Below are positions 38,774 through 47,961 of a stretch of 64,000 nucleotides of DNA, piece after piece (positions within the stretch are counted from its first letter, which is position 1; each line of letters begins with the position of its first letter). Below the pieces are notes generated by a model. It did no database searches and had not been told where the DNA came from. It saw only the letters and a list, made by a program, of their open reading frames with translations. The DNA comes from JAATFS01 sp037145635 (GTDB taxonomy: Bacteria; Pseudomonadota; Gammaproteobacteria; Xanthomonadales; Xanthomonadaceae), in NCBI GenBank assembly GCA_037145635.1, contig JBBCXB010000001.1, positions 62,001-126,000 of the forward strand, written 5' to 3'. A program made the position numbers and the translations under genes.

Positions 38774-39643
38774 TCAGGCCACCGGTGCCGGCAACGCGGT
38801 GCCGCAGGCGCGGCAGTAGCGCGCGTCGCGGTCGTGCCCCTCCAGCCCGCAGTCGGTGCAGCCGCGGCCGTCGTGGCGCTGCGCGTCGTCGGACTGGCGC
38901 AGGCTGCTGGCCAGCTCGGCGGTGTAGATGCCGGTCGGCACGGCGATGATGCTGTAGCCGGTCAGGATCAGCGCCGAGGTCACGAAGCGGCCCAGCGTGG
39001 TCTGCGGCACCAGGTCGCCGAAGCCGACCGTGGCCATGGTCACGATCGCCCAGTACATGCTGGTCGGGATGCTGGTGAAGCCGTGCGTCGGTCCCTCGAT
39101 CACGTACATCATCGCGCCGGCGATCACGGTGATGGTGATGATGGTGAACAGGAACACCAGCACCTTGCGCCGGCTGCGCCACAGCGCCTGCATCAGGATC
39201 CCGCTCTCCTCGACGTAGCGGGTCAGCTTGAGGATGCGGAACAGCCGCAGGATGCGCAGCACGCGCACGATCAGCAGCGTCTGCGCGCCGGGCACGAAGA
39301 ACGACAGGTAGCTGGGCAGGATCGACAGCAGGTCGATCAGGCCCCAGACGCTCAGCGCGTAGCGCAGCGGCCGCCGCACCACCGCCAGCCGCAGCAGGTA
39401 CTCGGCGGTGAACAGCACGGTGAAGCCCCATTCCACCGGGTACAGCCACGCCGACCAGCGCTGGTGGATGCGCGGCACGCTGTCGAGCATGATCACCAGC
39501 ACGCTGGCGAGGATGGTGCCGACCAGCAGCAGGTCGAAATTGCGCGACGGGCGGCTGTCGTGGTGGTAGATGATGTCGAACCAGCGGCCACGCCAGCCGT
39601 GTTCGCGGGCGGGATTGAGCTGGGGGTCGGAGAAAGGTCGCAT
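38774..39643 (-). CDS. Voltage-gated-type K+ channel with C-terminal zinc-ribbon tail
   Basis: A 289-residue inner-membrane channel subunit with six transmembrane segments. The S4-like helix RVLRILRLFRILKL has basic residues at 127, 130, 133 and 136, and the selectivity filter TVGFGD is at 205-210. After S6 the cytoplasmic tail carries CTDC and CRAC (C262, C265, C277, C280), a probable zinc ribbon not usual in this family. The ATG follows CACAAT by 6 nt on the minus strand with no ribosome site. The channel is probably a tetramer for K+; the function of the ribbon is unknown. Confidence 0.88.
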   Translation of the reverse strand: MRPFSDPQLNPAREHGWRGRWFDIIYHHDSRPSRNFDLLLVGTILASVLVIMLDSVPRIHQRWSAWLYPVEWGFTVLFTAEYLLRLAVVRRPLRYALSVWGLIDLLSILPSYLSFFVPGAQTLLIVRVLRILRLFRILKLTRYVEESGILMQALWRSRRKVLVFLFTIITITVIAGAMMYVIEGPTHGFTSIPTSMYWAIVTMATVGFGDLVPQTTLGRFVTSALILTGYSIIAVPTGIYTAELASSLRQSDDAQRHDGRGCTDCGLEGHDRDARYCRACGTALPAPVA

Positions 39644-39716
39644 GGCGGCATTGTGCCGCAGGCGGCCGAATGCGCGAGAATGCGGTCCTCTTCCGCTTCC
39701 TGCGCAGCCCGCCCAC

Positions 39717-40949
39717 ATGAGCACCGCGACCGATTCCCCGCTGTCCCTCTCGCACTACTACCTGCCGGTCTACCGTCCGCGCCAAGTGGTGCTCGAGCGC
39801 GGCCAGGGCTCGCGCCTGTGGGATGACCAGGGCCGCGAGTACCTGGACCTGTCGGCCGGTATCGCGGTGTGCGGGCTGGGCCACAACGACCCGGACCTGG
39901 TCGGCGCGCTGGTCGCGCAGGCCGGCAAGCTGTGGCACACCAGCAACGTGTTCTACAGCGAGCCGCCGCTGCGGCTGGCCGAGGAGCTGGTCACCGCCTC
40001 GCGCTTCGCGCGCAAGGTGTTCCTGTGCAACTCCGGCACCGAGGCCAACGAGGCCGCGATCAAGCTGGTGCGCAAGTGGGCCAGCGCGCAGGGCCGGGCG
40101 CCGGATCGCCGCGTCATCGTCACCTTCCGCGGCAGCTTCCACGGCCGCACCCTGGCCTCGCTCACCGCGACCGCACAGCCCAAGTATCAGGAAGGCTACG
40201 AGCCGTTGCCGGGCGGCTTCCGCTATGTCGACTTCAACGACGCCACCGGCCTGGAGACGGCGATGGCGGCCGGCGACGTGGCCGCGGTGATGCTCGAGCC
40301 GGTGCAGGGCGAGGGCGGGGTGATGCCGGCGCGCCCGGGCTTCCTGCAGCACGTGCGCGAGCTGTGCGACCACCATGGGGCGCTGCTGGTGCTGGACGAG
40401 ATCCAGTGCGGCATGGGCCGTACCGGCACGCTGTTCGCGCACTGGCAGGACCAGGTGACGCCGGACATCGTGACCCTGGCCAAGGCGCTGGGCGGCGGCT
40501 TCCCGATCGGCGCGATGCTGGCCGGCCCCAAGGTCGCCGAGACCATGCAGTTCGGCGCGCACGGCACCACCTTCGGCGGCAACCCGCTGGCGGCGGCGGT
40601 GGCGCGGGTGGCGTTGCGCAAGCTGGCCTCGCCGCAGATCGCCGGCAACGTGTCGCGCCAGGCCGCCGCGCTGCGCGCCGGGCTGGAAGCGCTCAAGGCC
40701 GAGTTCGGCCTGTTCTCGCAGGTGCGCGGCCGCGGCCTCATGCTGGGGGCGGTGCTGGCCCCGGCGCATGCCGGCCAGGCCGGTGCGCTGCTGGACGCCG
40801 CCGCCGAGCAGGGCCTGCTGGCGCTGCAGGCCGGCCCGGACGTGCTGCGCTTCGTGCCGGCCCTGAACATCACCGATGCCGAGATGGCCGAAAGCCTGGC
40901 GCGCCTGCGCAAGGCCGCGGCGCTGTACGTGGCACGCCGCGGCGGCTGA
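39717..40949 (+). CDS. argD: Acetylornithine / succinyl-DAP aminotransferase
   Basis: A class-III PLP aminotransferase of arginine (and lysine) synthesis, 410 residues. Family motifs are CNSGTEANEAAIKLVRKW, FHGRTLASLTAT, LDEIQCGMGRTG and the PLP lysine in TLAKALGGGFPIGAM. It could also be a related omega-aminotransferase, but the short length and the spacing of these motifs fit ArgD best. It is divergent from the ion channel gene with 73 nt between the start codons. Confidence 0.88.
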   Translation: MSTATDSPLSLSHYYLPVYRPRQVVLERGQGSRLWDDQGREYLDLSAGIAVCGLGHNDPDLVGALVAQAGKLWHTSNVFYSEPPLRLAEELVTASRFARKVFLCNSGTEANEAAIKLVRKWASAQGRAPDRRVIVTFRGSFHGRTLASLTATAQPKYQEGYEPLPGGFRYVDFNDATGLETAMAAGDVAAVMLEPVQGEGGVMPARPGFLQHVRELCDHHGALLVLDEIQCGMGRTGTLFAHWQDQVTPDIVTLAKALGGGFPIGAMLAGPKVAETMQFGAHGTTFGGNPLAAAVARVALRKLASPQIAGNVSRQAAALRAGLEALKAEFGLFSQVRGRGLMLGAVLAPAHAGQAGALLDAAAEQGLLALQAGPDVLRFVPALNITDAEMAESLARLRKAAALYVARRGG

Positions 40950-41560
40950 GGTCCGGCGGGCGGCCCGCTCCGCGAGGGGGGCGGCCCGCTGGGTAGCCGG
41001 GAAGGCGGGAGCGTGCAGCTCGCGGCCTTGCGCGCCGCCGGAACGTCCGGGGCGGTGGCGCCGGCACCGCGACGGCCCACGGCGGCCGGCACCGGGCTGG
41101 CGGTGGTGGCCCCGGGCGCAGGCCCACGCGCCGGGTGGGCTCCGGGTGGACGGCCGCGCCAGCATTCGCGCGGCCGCGGCGCCCTCGGACTGATCCCCGG
41201 GCCCATCGACCCCATCCTCCGCTACGTCCGGCGACCGCACCGACGGCGACCGCACCGAGGCGCCGCCGGAAGCGTCTGACTGCACCCGAAACCCGGCACA
41301 CGCCGGCGAGCGAGGGCCGCTCCACGCCGGCCGCCTCGCCACGTTGCTGGCTGGCCGGCCTCGCATCCGGGCCGGCATAAGAAAAGCGCATAAGCATATG
41401 CACAGTCCTCAGTAGCCAACTCCGGGGTGCATGCTAGCTTCGCTGCATGCGGGCATTTATGGATTCTTGCCTGCCCATCATGCAGAAATGGGTGGTGGTT
41501 CGAGGCGCAGGATCGCCCCCGAAGATGGCCCGCCCTCTCCCCACAGGCACGAAGATTCCC
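40950..41560. other. 611-nt region upstream of the TonB receptor operon
   Basis: No gene is seen. The first 400 nt are GC-rich with only shadow frames. Near 41380-41460 the sequence becomes AT-richer, with GCATAAGCATATGC and two GCATGC copies (near 41430 and 41446), probably the promoter/operator zone of the operon starting at 41561. Confidence 0.45.
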
Positions 41561-43849
41561 ATGACTCGGATCGCGAACGACCGCGCGCGGCGCTGGCGTC
41601 GACGCACACTCTGGCTGGCCCTGTCGGCCGCCACGGGCCTGGCCGCGGGCCAGGCGCAGGCGCAGGCTGACGTGGCCGCCGACGCGGTCCCGTCGCCGCC
41701 GCCGGACCCGTCCGCGCCGGCCGCCCCGCCGGCCACGCTCGGCGCGATGACGATCACCGCCACCCGCCATGCCACCGCGGTCGACAAGACGCCGATGGCG
41801 ATCACCGCGATCCCGCAGGAGACGCTGCGCGACACCGGGGCGGTCGATGTCCGGGACTACGCCAGGCTGATCCCGGGCCTGAGCGTGCAGGACAGCGGCG
41901 ACGGCGCCGCACGCCTGTCGATGCGCGGCATCTACTCGGCCGGCGAGGCCACCACCAGCCTCTACTACGACGAAACGCCGATCAGCGGTTCGGTCGGCAC
42001 CACCAGCGACGCCGGCGGGCGCAATCCCGAGCTGAGCCTGTTCGACGTGGAGCGCATCGAGGGCCTGCGCGGGCCGCAGGGCACGCTCTACGGAGCCAGT
42101 TCGATGGGCGGTTCGGTGCGGGTGATCCTCAACAAGCCGGTGCTCGACCGCGAGGAGGGCGCGCTGGAAGGAGGCTATGCCGCAACCCGCGGCGGCGAGC
42201 CGTCCTGGTACGGCAATGCGATGGTCAACCTGCCGCTGCTCAAGGACACGCTCGCCCTGCGCGTGGCGGTGTCGCACCGCGACCGGGGCGGCTACGTCGA
42301 CAACCTGCACTACGGTCAGCGCGACATCAACGACAGCCGGTCGAGCTCGGGGCGCGTGATGCTGCGCTTCCAGCCCAGCGAGGACCTCACGCTGGACGCC
42401 AGCTACTGGGGCCAGTCCACCGACGCGGTCGGCTCGGGCTGGTCGCCGAAGGCCGGCGTGCGCTACGGCTCGATCGCGCAGATGAACGTGCCCTACGCGG
42501 ACACCACGCGCCTGTCCAACCTCACCCTCAACTGGAAGCTGGGCTGGGCCGACCTGCTGGCGACGAGCTCGTACTTCGACCGCGGCTCCACCTACGACAT
42601 CGATCTCAGCTACCGCTTCCTGAACTACCGCAACCAGGGCCGTGCCGTCCCCGACGCCTACGTCCCCTCGGTCAACAACTACGTGGGCACCACCCGCACC
42701 TGGACCAACGAGGTCCGCCTCAGCGCGCAGGCGAGCAGGGTGGACTGGACCGCCGGCCTTTATGCCGACAACCGCCAGAACGAGCTGTTCAGCCAGTTCG
42801 TCGAGGGCGATCCGGCCAGCGGGCGGCTGAGCGATCCCAAGCGGTTGTTCTACCGCCGCTACATCGCCGACCAGCTCGAGCAGAAGGCGATCTACGGCGA
42901 GACCACCTGGCACCTGGCGCCCACGGTGGACCTGGCCACCGGCCTGCGCTTCTACGACTACAGCCGCGCTGTGGGCGGCTATACCGACATCGCGCAGCCG
43001 CTGACCAGCGCCGCCGCCGCGCCGTTCACCCAGGTCGGTACCGGACAGCGCGGCTGGCTGAAGAAGGTGAACCTGTCATGGTCGCCCAGCGAGGACCTGA
43101 TGCTGTACGCGCTGGCCGCCGACGGCATGCGCCCGCGCGGCGCCAACCAGGCGCTGGGGCTGGCCACCCGCCTGACCGCCTACGACAGCGACAGCCTGTG
43201 GAACTACGAGGTCGGGGCCAAGTCGCACTGGTTCGACAACCGCCTCTACGCCAGCGTGGCGCTGTACCAGATGGACTGGGACGACATGCAGATCAGCGCC
43301 CGCACCGCCAACGGCGCGCAGGTGTTCCTGACCAACGCCGGCGCGGCGCGCCTGCGCGGCAGCGAGTGGGAGCTGCTGTATCGCCCGCTGACCGGGCTGG
43401 ACCTGTCGCTCAACGCCAACTACCTCGACGCACGGCTGGTGCGCGACCAGCTCAACAACGACCTCCAGGCCAGCGCCACGCTGGGCCGCGCCGGCGACCG
43501 CGTGCCGTACATCCCGCGCTGGACCGCCGCTCTGTCCGCGGCCTACCGCTGGTCGCTGTCCGCCGACTACGACGGCATGGCGCGGCTGGACGCGAACTAC
43601 GTCGGCACGTCGCACTCCACGTTCCGGCCCGGCGACGCCTCGCGGATCGCGATGGGCAACTACAGCGTGGTCGATGCGCGGGTCGGGATCGAGCGCGCGG
43701 ACGGCCGCTGGAGCGCGCATCTGTACGTCGACAACCTGTTCGACACGCTGGCGATCACCTCGGCGGTGCTGGTCGACTACGCCCCGTCCGGGCTGGCCTA
43801 CAGCCTCGCGCCGCGGACGGTCGGCGTGGACCTGCGGTACACCTTCTGA
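41561..43849 (+). CDS. TonB-dependent outer-membrane receptor, first gene of catabolic-type operon
   Basis: A 762-residue receptor: signal peptide (LWLALSAATGLAAGQAQAQ), plug (MTITATRHATAVDKTPMAITAIPQETL; RIEGLRGPQGTLYGASSMGGSVRVILNKP) and barrel ending VGVDLRYTF. It belongs to the large alpha/gammaproteobacterial group with the GPQGTLYG plug motif, often for siderophores or plant-derived small molecules. ATG 41561 is chosen because the signal peptide follows; longer in-frame starts up to 41447 add an untypical extension. The stop codon overlaps the LysR gene (TGATG), so receptor and regulator are coupled. Confidence 0.92.
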   Translation: MTRIANDRARRWRRRTLWLALSAATGLAAGQAQAQADVAADAVPSPPPDPSAPAAPPATLGAMTITATRHATAVDKTPMAITAIPQETLRDTGAVDVRDYARLIPGLSVQDSGDGAARLSMRGIYSAGEATTSLYYDETPISGSVGTTSDAGGRNPELSLFDVERIEGLRGPQGTLYGASSMGGSVRVILNKPVLDREEGALEGGYAATRGGEPSWYGNAMVNLPLLKDTLALRVAVSHRDRGGYVDNLHYGQRDINDSRSSSGRVMLRFQPSEDLTLDASYWGQSTDAVGSGWSPKAGVRYGSIAQMNVPYADTTRLSNLTLNWKLGWADLLATSSYFDRGSTYDIDLSYRFLNYRNQGRAVPDAYVPSVNNYVGTTRTWTNEVRLSAQASRVDWTAGLYADNRQNELFSQFVEGDPASGRLSDPKRLFYRRYIADQLEQKAIYGETTWHLAPTVDLATGLRFYDYSRAVGGYTDIAQPLTSAAAAPFTQVGTGQRGWLKKVNLSWSPSEDLMLYALAADGMRPRGANQALGLATRLTAYDSDSLWNYEVGAKSHWFDNRLYASVALYQMDWDDMQISARTANGAQVFLTNAGAARLRGSEWELLYRPLTGLDLSLNANYLDARLVRDQLNNDLQASATLGRAGDRVPYIPRWTAALSAAYRWSLSADYDGMARLDANYVGTSHSTFRPGDASRIAMGNYSVVDARVGIERADGRWSAHLYVDNLFDTLAITSAVLVDYAPSGLAYSLAPRTVGVDLRYTF

Positions 43850-44868
43850 TGGCGCCGACCGCACCGGGCGCCAGGCGGGCCGCCGACGGCAGCATCGACC
43901 TGCACGAACTCGAGGCGTTCGCCGCGGTGGTCTCGGCCGGCTCGATCACCGGCGCGGCGCGCCTGCTCGGACGCGCCCAGTCCTCGCTGTCGCGGCACCT
44001 GCAGGAGCTGGAGGCGCGGCTGGGCTATGCGCTGCTGCACCGCAACGGGCCGCGCGTGTCGATGACCGCCGAGGGCGTGCAGTTCTACGACGAGGTCGAA
44101 CGCTTCCTGGCCAGCATCCGCCACCTGCGCGAGCGCGCCGACGCGATCGGACGCAATGCCGCCCACGCCGCGCTGTCGGTGCACGCGATCGCGGCGCTGG
44201 CCTCGGGCGTGTTGCCGGCGGCGATCGCGCACATGTCCGGCGGTCAGCGCCCGGCCCAGATCCACCTGCGCCGCTCGAGCACCGAGCAGGTGATCCAGGC
44301 GGTGCTGGCGCGCACCGCCGATGTGGGCGTGACCAGCCTGCCGGTGGACCAGGCCGGACTCGAGCTGCAGTGGATAGGCGAGAGCGAATGCGTGGCGGTA
44401 CTCGCCGCCGACGACCCGCTGGCGCGCGCGGCCTGCTTCCCGCTGGCGGCGCTGGCCGACCGCCAGCTGATCGCGCTGGACAATCCCTACCGCCTGCGCG
44501 GCCGCGTCGACCTGGCGCTGCGCGAGGCCGGCGTGGCGCCGGCCTCGATGCTGGTGACCAACGCCTCGGTCAGCGCGCTGCTCGCCGCCCGGCATGGCCT
44601 GGGCGTGGCGATCATCGAACCGGCCACCGCCTGTTCCCTGCCGATCGAGGGCGTGCGCGTGCTGCCGCTGGACGTGCGCATCCCCTATTTCTGGGGCACC
44701 TTCTCGGCCGCCGGCCGGCCGCTGGGCGATGGCGCGCGCGCGTTCGTCGAGGCCTTCGCGCACACCTGCGCCGAACTGATCCCGCGCTTCGTGCGACACC
44801 CCCCGAGCGCGCTGGAAGGATTGCGCAGCGCGATCTTCGGCCCCTACGAGGGGCGGGCCGAGCCATGA
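43849..44868 (+). CDS. LysR-family transcriptional regulator
   Basis: A 339-residue regulator. The N-terminal winged helix-turn-helix (LHELEAFAAVVSAGSITGAARLLGRAQSSLSRHLQELEARLGYALLHR) starts near residue 17, and a periplasmic-binding-protein-like ligand domain follows. Unusually for a LysR gene it lies inside the operon, overlapping both neighbours (TGATG at its start, ATGA at its end) rather than divergently. It probably senses the substrate or a product of the operon. Confidence 0.9.
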   Translation: MAPTAPGARRAADGSIDLHELEAFAAVVSAGSITGAARLLGRAQSSLSRHLQELEARLGYALLHRNGPRVSMTAEGVQFYDEVERFLASIRHLRERADAIGRNAAHAALSVHAIAALASGVLPAAIAHMSGGQRPAQIHLRRSSTEQVIQAVLARTADVGVTSLPVDQAGLELQWIGESECVAVLAADDPLARAACFPLAALADRQLIALDNPYRLRGRVDLALREAGVAPASMLVTNASVSALLAARHGLGVAIIEPATACSLPIEGVRVLPLDVRIPYFWGTFSAAGRPLGDGARAFVEAFAHTCAELIPRFVRHPPSALEGLRSAIFGPYEGRAEP

Positions 44869-46328
44869 GCGCGGCGATGCCCCCCGGATCGCTGCCCGCA
44901 CTGGAGCGGCGCCTGGCCGACGAACTGCTGCTGCTCGACCTGCCGGCGCGGCCGTGGCTGGCCCCCACGCACGTGGACGGCGACGAGGTGCTCGACGTGG
45001 CGGTGATCGGCGGCGGCCTGTGCGGGCTGGCCGCGCTGGCGGCGCTGCGCCTGGCCGGCCTGGAGCGCGTCTGCGCCTTCGACCGCGCCGACGAAGGCCA
45101 CGAGGGACCCTGGGTCACCTACGCGCGGATGCAGACCCTGCGCACCGCCAAGCAGGCGGCGGGCCCGGCCCTGGGCATCCCGTCGCTGAGCTTCCGCGCC
45201 TGGTTCGAGGCGCAGTGCGGGCGCGCGGCGTTCGAGGCGATGGACCAGATCCCGCGCACGCAGTGGATGGACTACCTGCGCTGGTACCGCCGGGTGCTGG
45301 CGCTGCCGGTGGCCAACCGCACCGCGCTGACCGCGACCGAGTTGCGCGCCGACGGCCTGCTCCGGCTGACCCTGCAGACGCCGCACGGCGAGGTCCGGCG
45401 GCTGGCGCGGCGGCTGGTGCTGGCGACCGGCCTGGACGGGCTCGGCGCGCCCTGGCTGCCCGAGGTGGCGGCGCGGGTGCCGGCGCGGTTCGTGGCGCAC
45501 AGCGCCGACGCGATCGACCTGGCCGCGCTGGCCGGCCGGCGCGTGGCGGTGGTCGGCGGCGGCGCCTCGGCGATGGACAACGCGGCCGCGGCGCTGGAGG
45601 CCGGCGCCGCGCGGGTGGACCTGTTTGTCCGCCGCGCCGACCTGCCGCGCGTGGAGAAGTTCTCCGGCACCGGCAGCCTCGGCGTCACCCACGGCTTCGT
45701 CGGCCTGCCCGACGCCTACAAGTGGCGGATCATGCGCGAGGGCGAGCGTGCGCAGATCCCGCCGCCGCGGCCCAGCGTGCTGCGGGTCGCGCGCCACGCC
45801 CATGCCCATTTCCACCTGGGCAGCCCGGTGCTGGACCTGCACGAGCACGATGGCGCGGTGCGGCTGGTCACGCCCAAGGGGCGCTACGCCTGCGACCGGG
45901 TGATCTTCGCCACCGGCTTCGCGATCGACTTCACGCGCCGCCCGGAGTTCGCCGGCTTTGCCCACCGCTTCCTGCGCTGGCGCGACGCCTATTCCCCCCC
46001 TCCCGAGGACGCCCATGTGAGCCTGGCCGATTCGCCCTACCTGGGCGCCCATTTCCAGTTCCAGCCGCGCACGCCCGCCGAGCCGCTGGTCGAGGCGCTG
46101 TCGCACATCCATTGCTTCGCCTACCCGGCGGTGCTCACGCACGGCAAGCTCACCAGCGGCATCCCGGCGGTCGGCCATGGCGCGGCCCGGCTGACGCGCG
46201 GGCTGGTGCGCTCGCTGTTCGTCGAGGACCGCGACCGCCATCTGCAGGACTTCATGGCCTACGCCACGCCCGAACTGCTCGGCGACGAGTGGCGCGATGC
46301 CGACCTGGACGCGGAGGCGCTGCGATGA
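44865..46328 (+). CDS. NAD(P)/FAD-dependent flavoprotein monooxygenase-like oxidoreductase
   Basis: A 487-residue soluble flavoprotein with two dinucleotide-binding folds: VIGGGLCGL (FAD, residues 48-56) and VVGGGASAMDNAA (NAD(P)H, 229-241). The ATG motif LVLATGLDG sits between them and VIFATGFAID near the end. This is the layout of class-B-type monooxygenases and related oxidoreductases. The FxGxxxHxxxW fingerprint of Baeyer-Villiger/FMO enzymes is not evident, so the reaction is open. No signal peptide, so cytoplasmic. Coupled to both neighbours by ATGA overlaps. Confidence 0.82.
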   Translation: MSAAMPPGSLPALERRLADELLLLDLPARPWLAPTHVDGDEVLDVAVIGGGLCGLAALAALRLAGLERVCAFDRADEGHEGPWVTYARMQTLRTAKQAAGPALGIPSLSFRAWFEAQCGRAAFEAMDQIPRTQWMDYLRWYRRVLALPVANRTALTATELRADGLLRLTLQTPHGEVRRLARRLVLATGLDGLGAPWLPEVAARVPARFVAHSADAIDLAALAGRRVAVVGGGASAMDNAAAALEAGAARVDLFVRRADLPRVEKFSGTGSLGVTHGFVGLPDAYKWRIMREGERAQIPPPRPSVLRVARHAHAHFHLGSPVLDLHEHDGAVRLVTPKGRYACDRVIFATGFAIDFTRRPEFAGFAHRFLRWRDAYSPPPEDAHVSLADSPYLGAHFQFQPRTPAEPLVEALSHIHCFAYPAVLTHGKLTSGIPAVGHGAARLTRGLVRSLFVEDRDRHLQDFMAYATPELLGDEWRDADLDAEALR

Positions 46329-46963
46329 GCCTTCCCCCGATGCCCTGCCTGCAGGTGTTCTACGGCATTTCCTCGCCCTGGGCCTACCTCGGCGCGCAGC
46401 GCGCGGCGCGGATCGCGCGCGAGGCCGGCGCGGCGCTGGTGCTGCGGCCGATCCGGGTCATCGAGGCCAACGGCGGCATCCCGCTGCGGCAGCGGCCGCA
46501 GGCGCGGCAGCGCTACCACGAGGCCGAGCTGGACCGCTGGCGCGCGCACCTGGGCATCGCGCTCAACCTGCGGCCGCGCTGCTACCCGTGCCGCGGCATC
46601 GAGCCGGCCGCGCAGGCGGTGATCGCCGCGCAGCAGGCCGGGCTGGACGCCTTCGCCTTCTCCTTCGCGATCCAGCGCGCGCTGTGGGCCGAGGAGCGCG
46701 ACATCGCCGACCTGGACACCCTGCGCGAACTGGCGCGCGCCACCGTCGGCGAGGCCGGCGCGGCGCTGGTGCGCGACCCGCAGCCGGAACCGGTGCGCGC
46801 GGCCTGGCACGACAACCTCGACGAGGCGCAGCGCATCGGCATCTTCGGCACGCCGACCTACGTAGTCGGCGACGAGCTGTTCTGGGGCCAGGACCGGCTG
46901 GACTTCGCCGCGCGCGCACTGGCCCGGCAGGGCCGCGTCCCGGCCCGGGAGACCGCCGCATGA
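46325..46963 (+). CDS. HCCA-isomerase / DsbA-fold (GST-kappa-like) protein
   Basis: A 212-residue thioredoxin-fold protein of the 2-hydroxychromene-2-carboxylate isomerase / GST-kappa group. It begins LQVFYGISSPWAYLGAQRA, where the Ser-Ser-Pro replaces the CxxC of true DsbA, and ends with the family motif GIFGTPTYVVGDELFWGQDRL. An extra CYPC (C86-C89) lies in the helical insertion. Family members are glutathione-dependent isomerases in aromatic degradation; the actual substrate here is unknown. Overlaps both neighbours by 4 nt. Confidence 0.82.
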   Translation: MSLPPMPCLQVFYGISSPWAYLGAQRAARIAREAGAALVLRPIRVIEANGGIPLRQRPQARQRYHEAELDRWRAHLGIALNLRPRCYPCRGIEPAAQAVIAAQQAGLDAFAFSFAIQRALWAEERDIADLDTLRELARATVGEAGAALVRDPQPEPVRAAWHDNLDEAQRIGIFGTPTYVVGDELFWGQDRLDFAARALARQGRVPARETAA

Positions 46964-47961
46964 GCGCCGCACGCGAACTGCACGACGACGCGATCGTGAT
47001 CGACGGCCTGCAGACCTGCCTGTGGAGCCGGGCGGTGTTCGAGGACCTGCGCGCCGGCGGCGTCACCGCGGTCAACTGCTCGACCGTGCTGTGGGAGAAC
47101 TTCCGCGAGGGCATCGCCTACGTCTCGGAGTGGAAGCGTCTGCTGCGCGACCACGCCGACCTGATCCGGCCGGTGCGCACGGTGGCCGACATCCATGCCG
47201 CCAAGCACGAGGGCCGCACCGGCATCCTGCTCGGCTGGCAGAACACCTCGCCGCTGGAGGACCGGCTGGACTACGTGGAGATCTTCAAGGACCTCGGCGT
47301 GGGCATCATGCAGCTCACCTACAACACCCAGAACTATTCCGGCGCCGGCTACCTGGAGGAGCACGACAGCGGCCTGACCGGCTTCGGCCGCGAGGTGCTC
47401 GCCGAGATGAACCGGGTCGGCGTGCTGTGCGACCTCAGCCATGTCGGCGACCGCACCTCGGCCGACGTCATCGCGCGCTCGCGCGCGCCGGTCTGCATCT
47501 CGCACGTGCTGCCGCGCGCGCTGAAGGACGTCAGGCGCAACAAGCCGGACGCGCTGCTGGCCGGCTGCGCCGGGCAGGGCGGCATCGTCGGCGTGAGCCT
47601 GTTCGCGCCCGGCCTGGCGGCGGGCAACGAGGCCACCGTCGAGAACTACCTGGACGCGATGGAACACGTGATCGGCGTCGCCGGCGAGGACCACGTGGGC
47701 ATCGGCACCGACTTCTCGCAGGACCGGCCGCGGCCGAGCCCGTGGCTGTTGTGGGCCAACCGCGACAAGGGCAGCGCGCGCACGCTGACCGAGTTCGGCT
47801 CGGTCAGGATCGAGAAACCGCGGGGCCTGCGCCGCATCGGCGACCTGCCGCACCTGACCGAGCGCATGCGCGCGCGCGGCTGGGGCGAGCCGCTGGTGCG
47901 CAAGCTGCTGGGCGGCAACTGGCTGCGGGTACTGGAGGCGGCATGGCAACCGGCATCGTGA
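46960..47961 (+). CDS. M19-fold (membrane dipeptidase-like) protein lacking part of the metal site
   Basis: A 333-residue TIM-barrel protein of the M19/renal dipeptidase family. The first metal ligands His-x-Asp (normally DGHND) read DGLQT (residues 15-19), and the bridging Glu position reads GWQN (92-95). The later His ligands DLSHVG (H161) and CISH (H182) remain. It therefore belongs to the subgroup starting IDGL, with FEDLRAGGVTAVNC. From memory, a protein of this subgroup is encoded in the glycine-betaine/dimethylglycine gene cluster of pseudomonads. Ordinary dipeptidase activity is doubtful. No signal peptide. Confidence 0.82.
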   Translation: MSAARELHDDAIVIDGLQTCLWSRAVFEDLRAGGVTAVNCSTVLWENFREGIAYVSEWKRLLRDHADLIRPVRTVADIHAAKHEGRTGILLGWQNTSPLEDRLDYVEIFKDLGVGIMQLTYNTQNYSGAGYLEEHDSGLTGFGREVLAEMNRVGVLCDLSHVGDRTSADVIARSRAPVCISHVLPRALKDVRRNKPDALLAGCAGQGGIVGVSLFAPGLAAGNEATVENYLDAMEHVIGVAGEDHVGIGTDFSQDRPRPSPWLLWANRDKGSARTLTEFGSVRIEKPRGLRRIGDLPHLTERMRARGWGEPLVRKLLGGNWLRVLEAAWQPAS

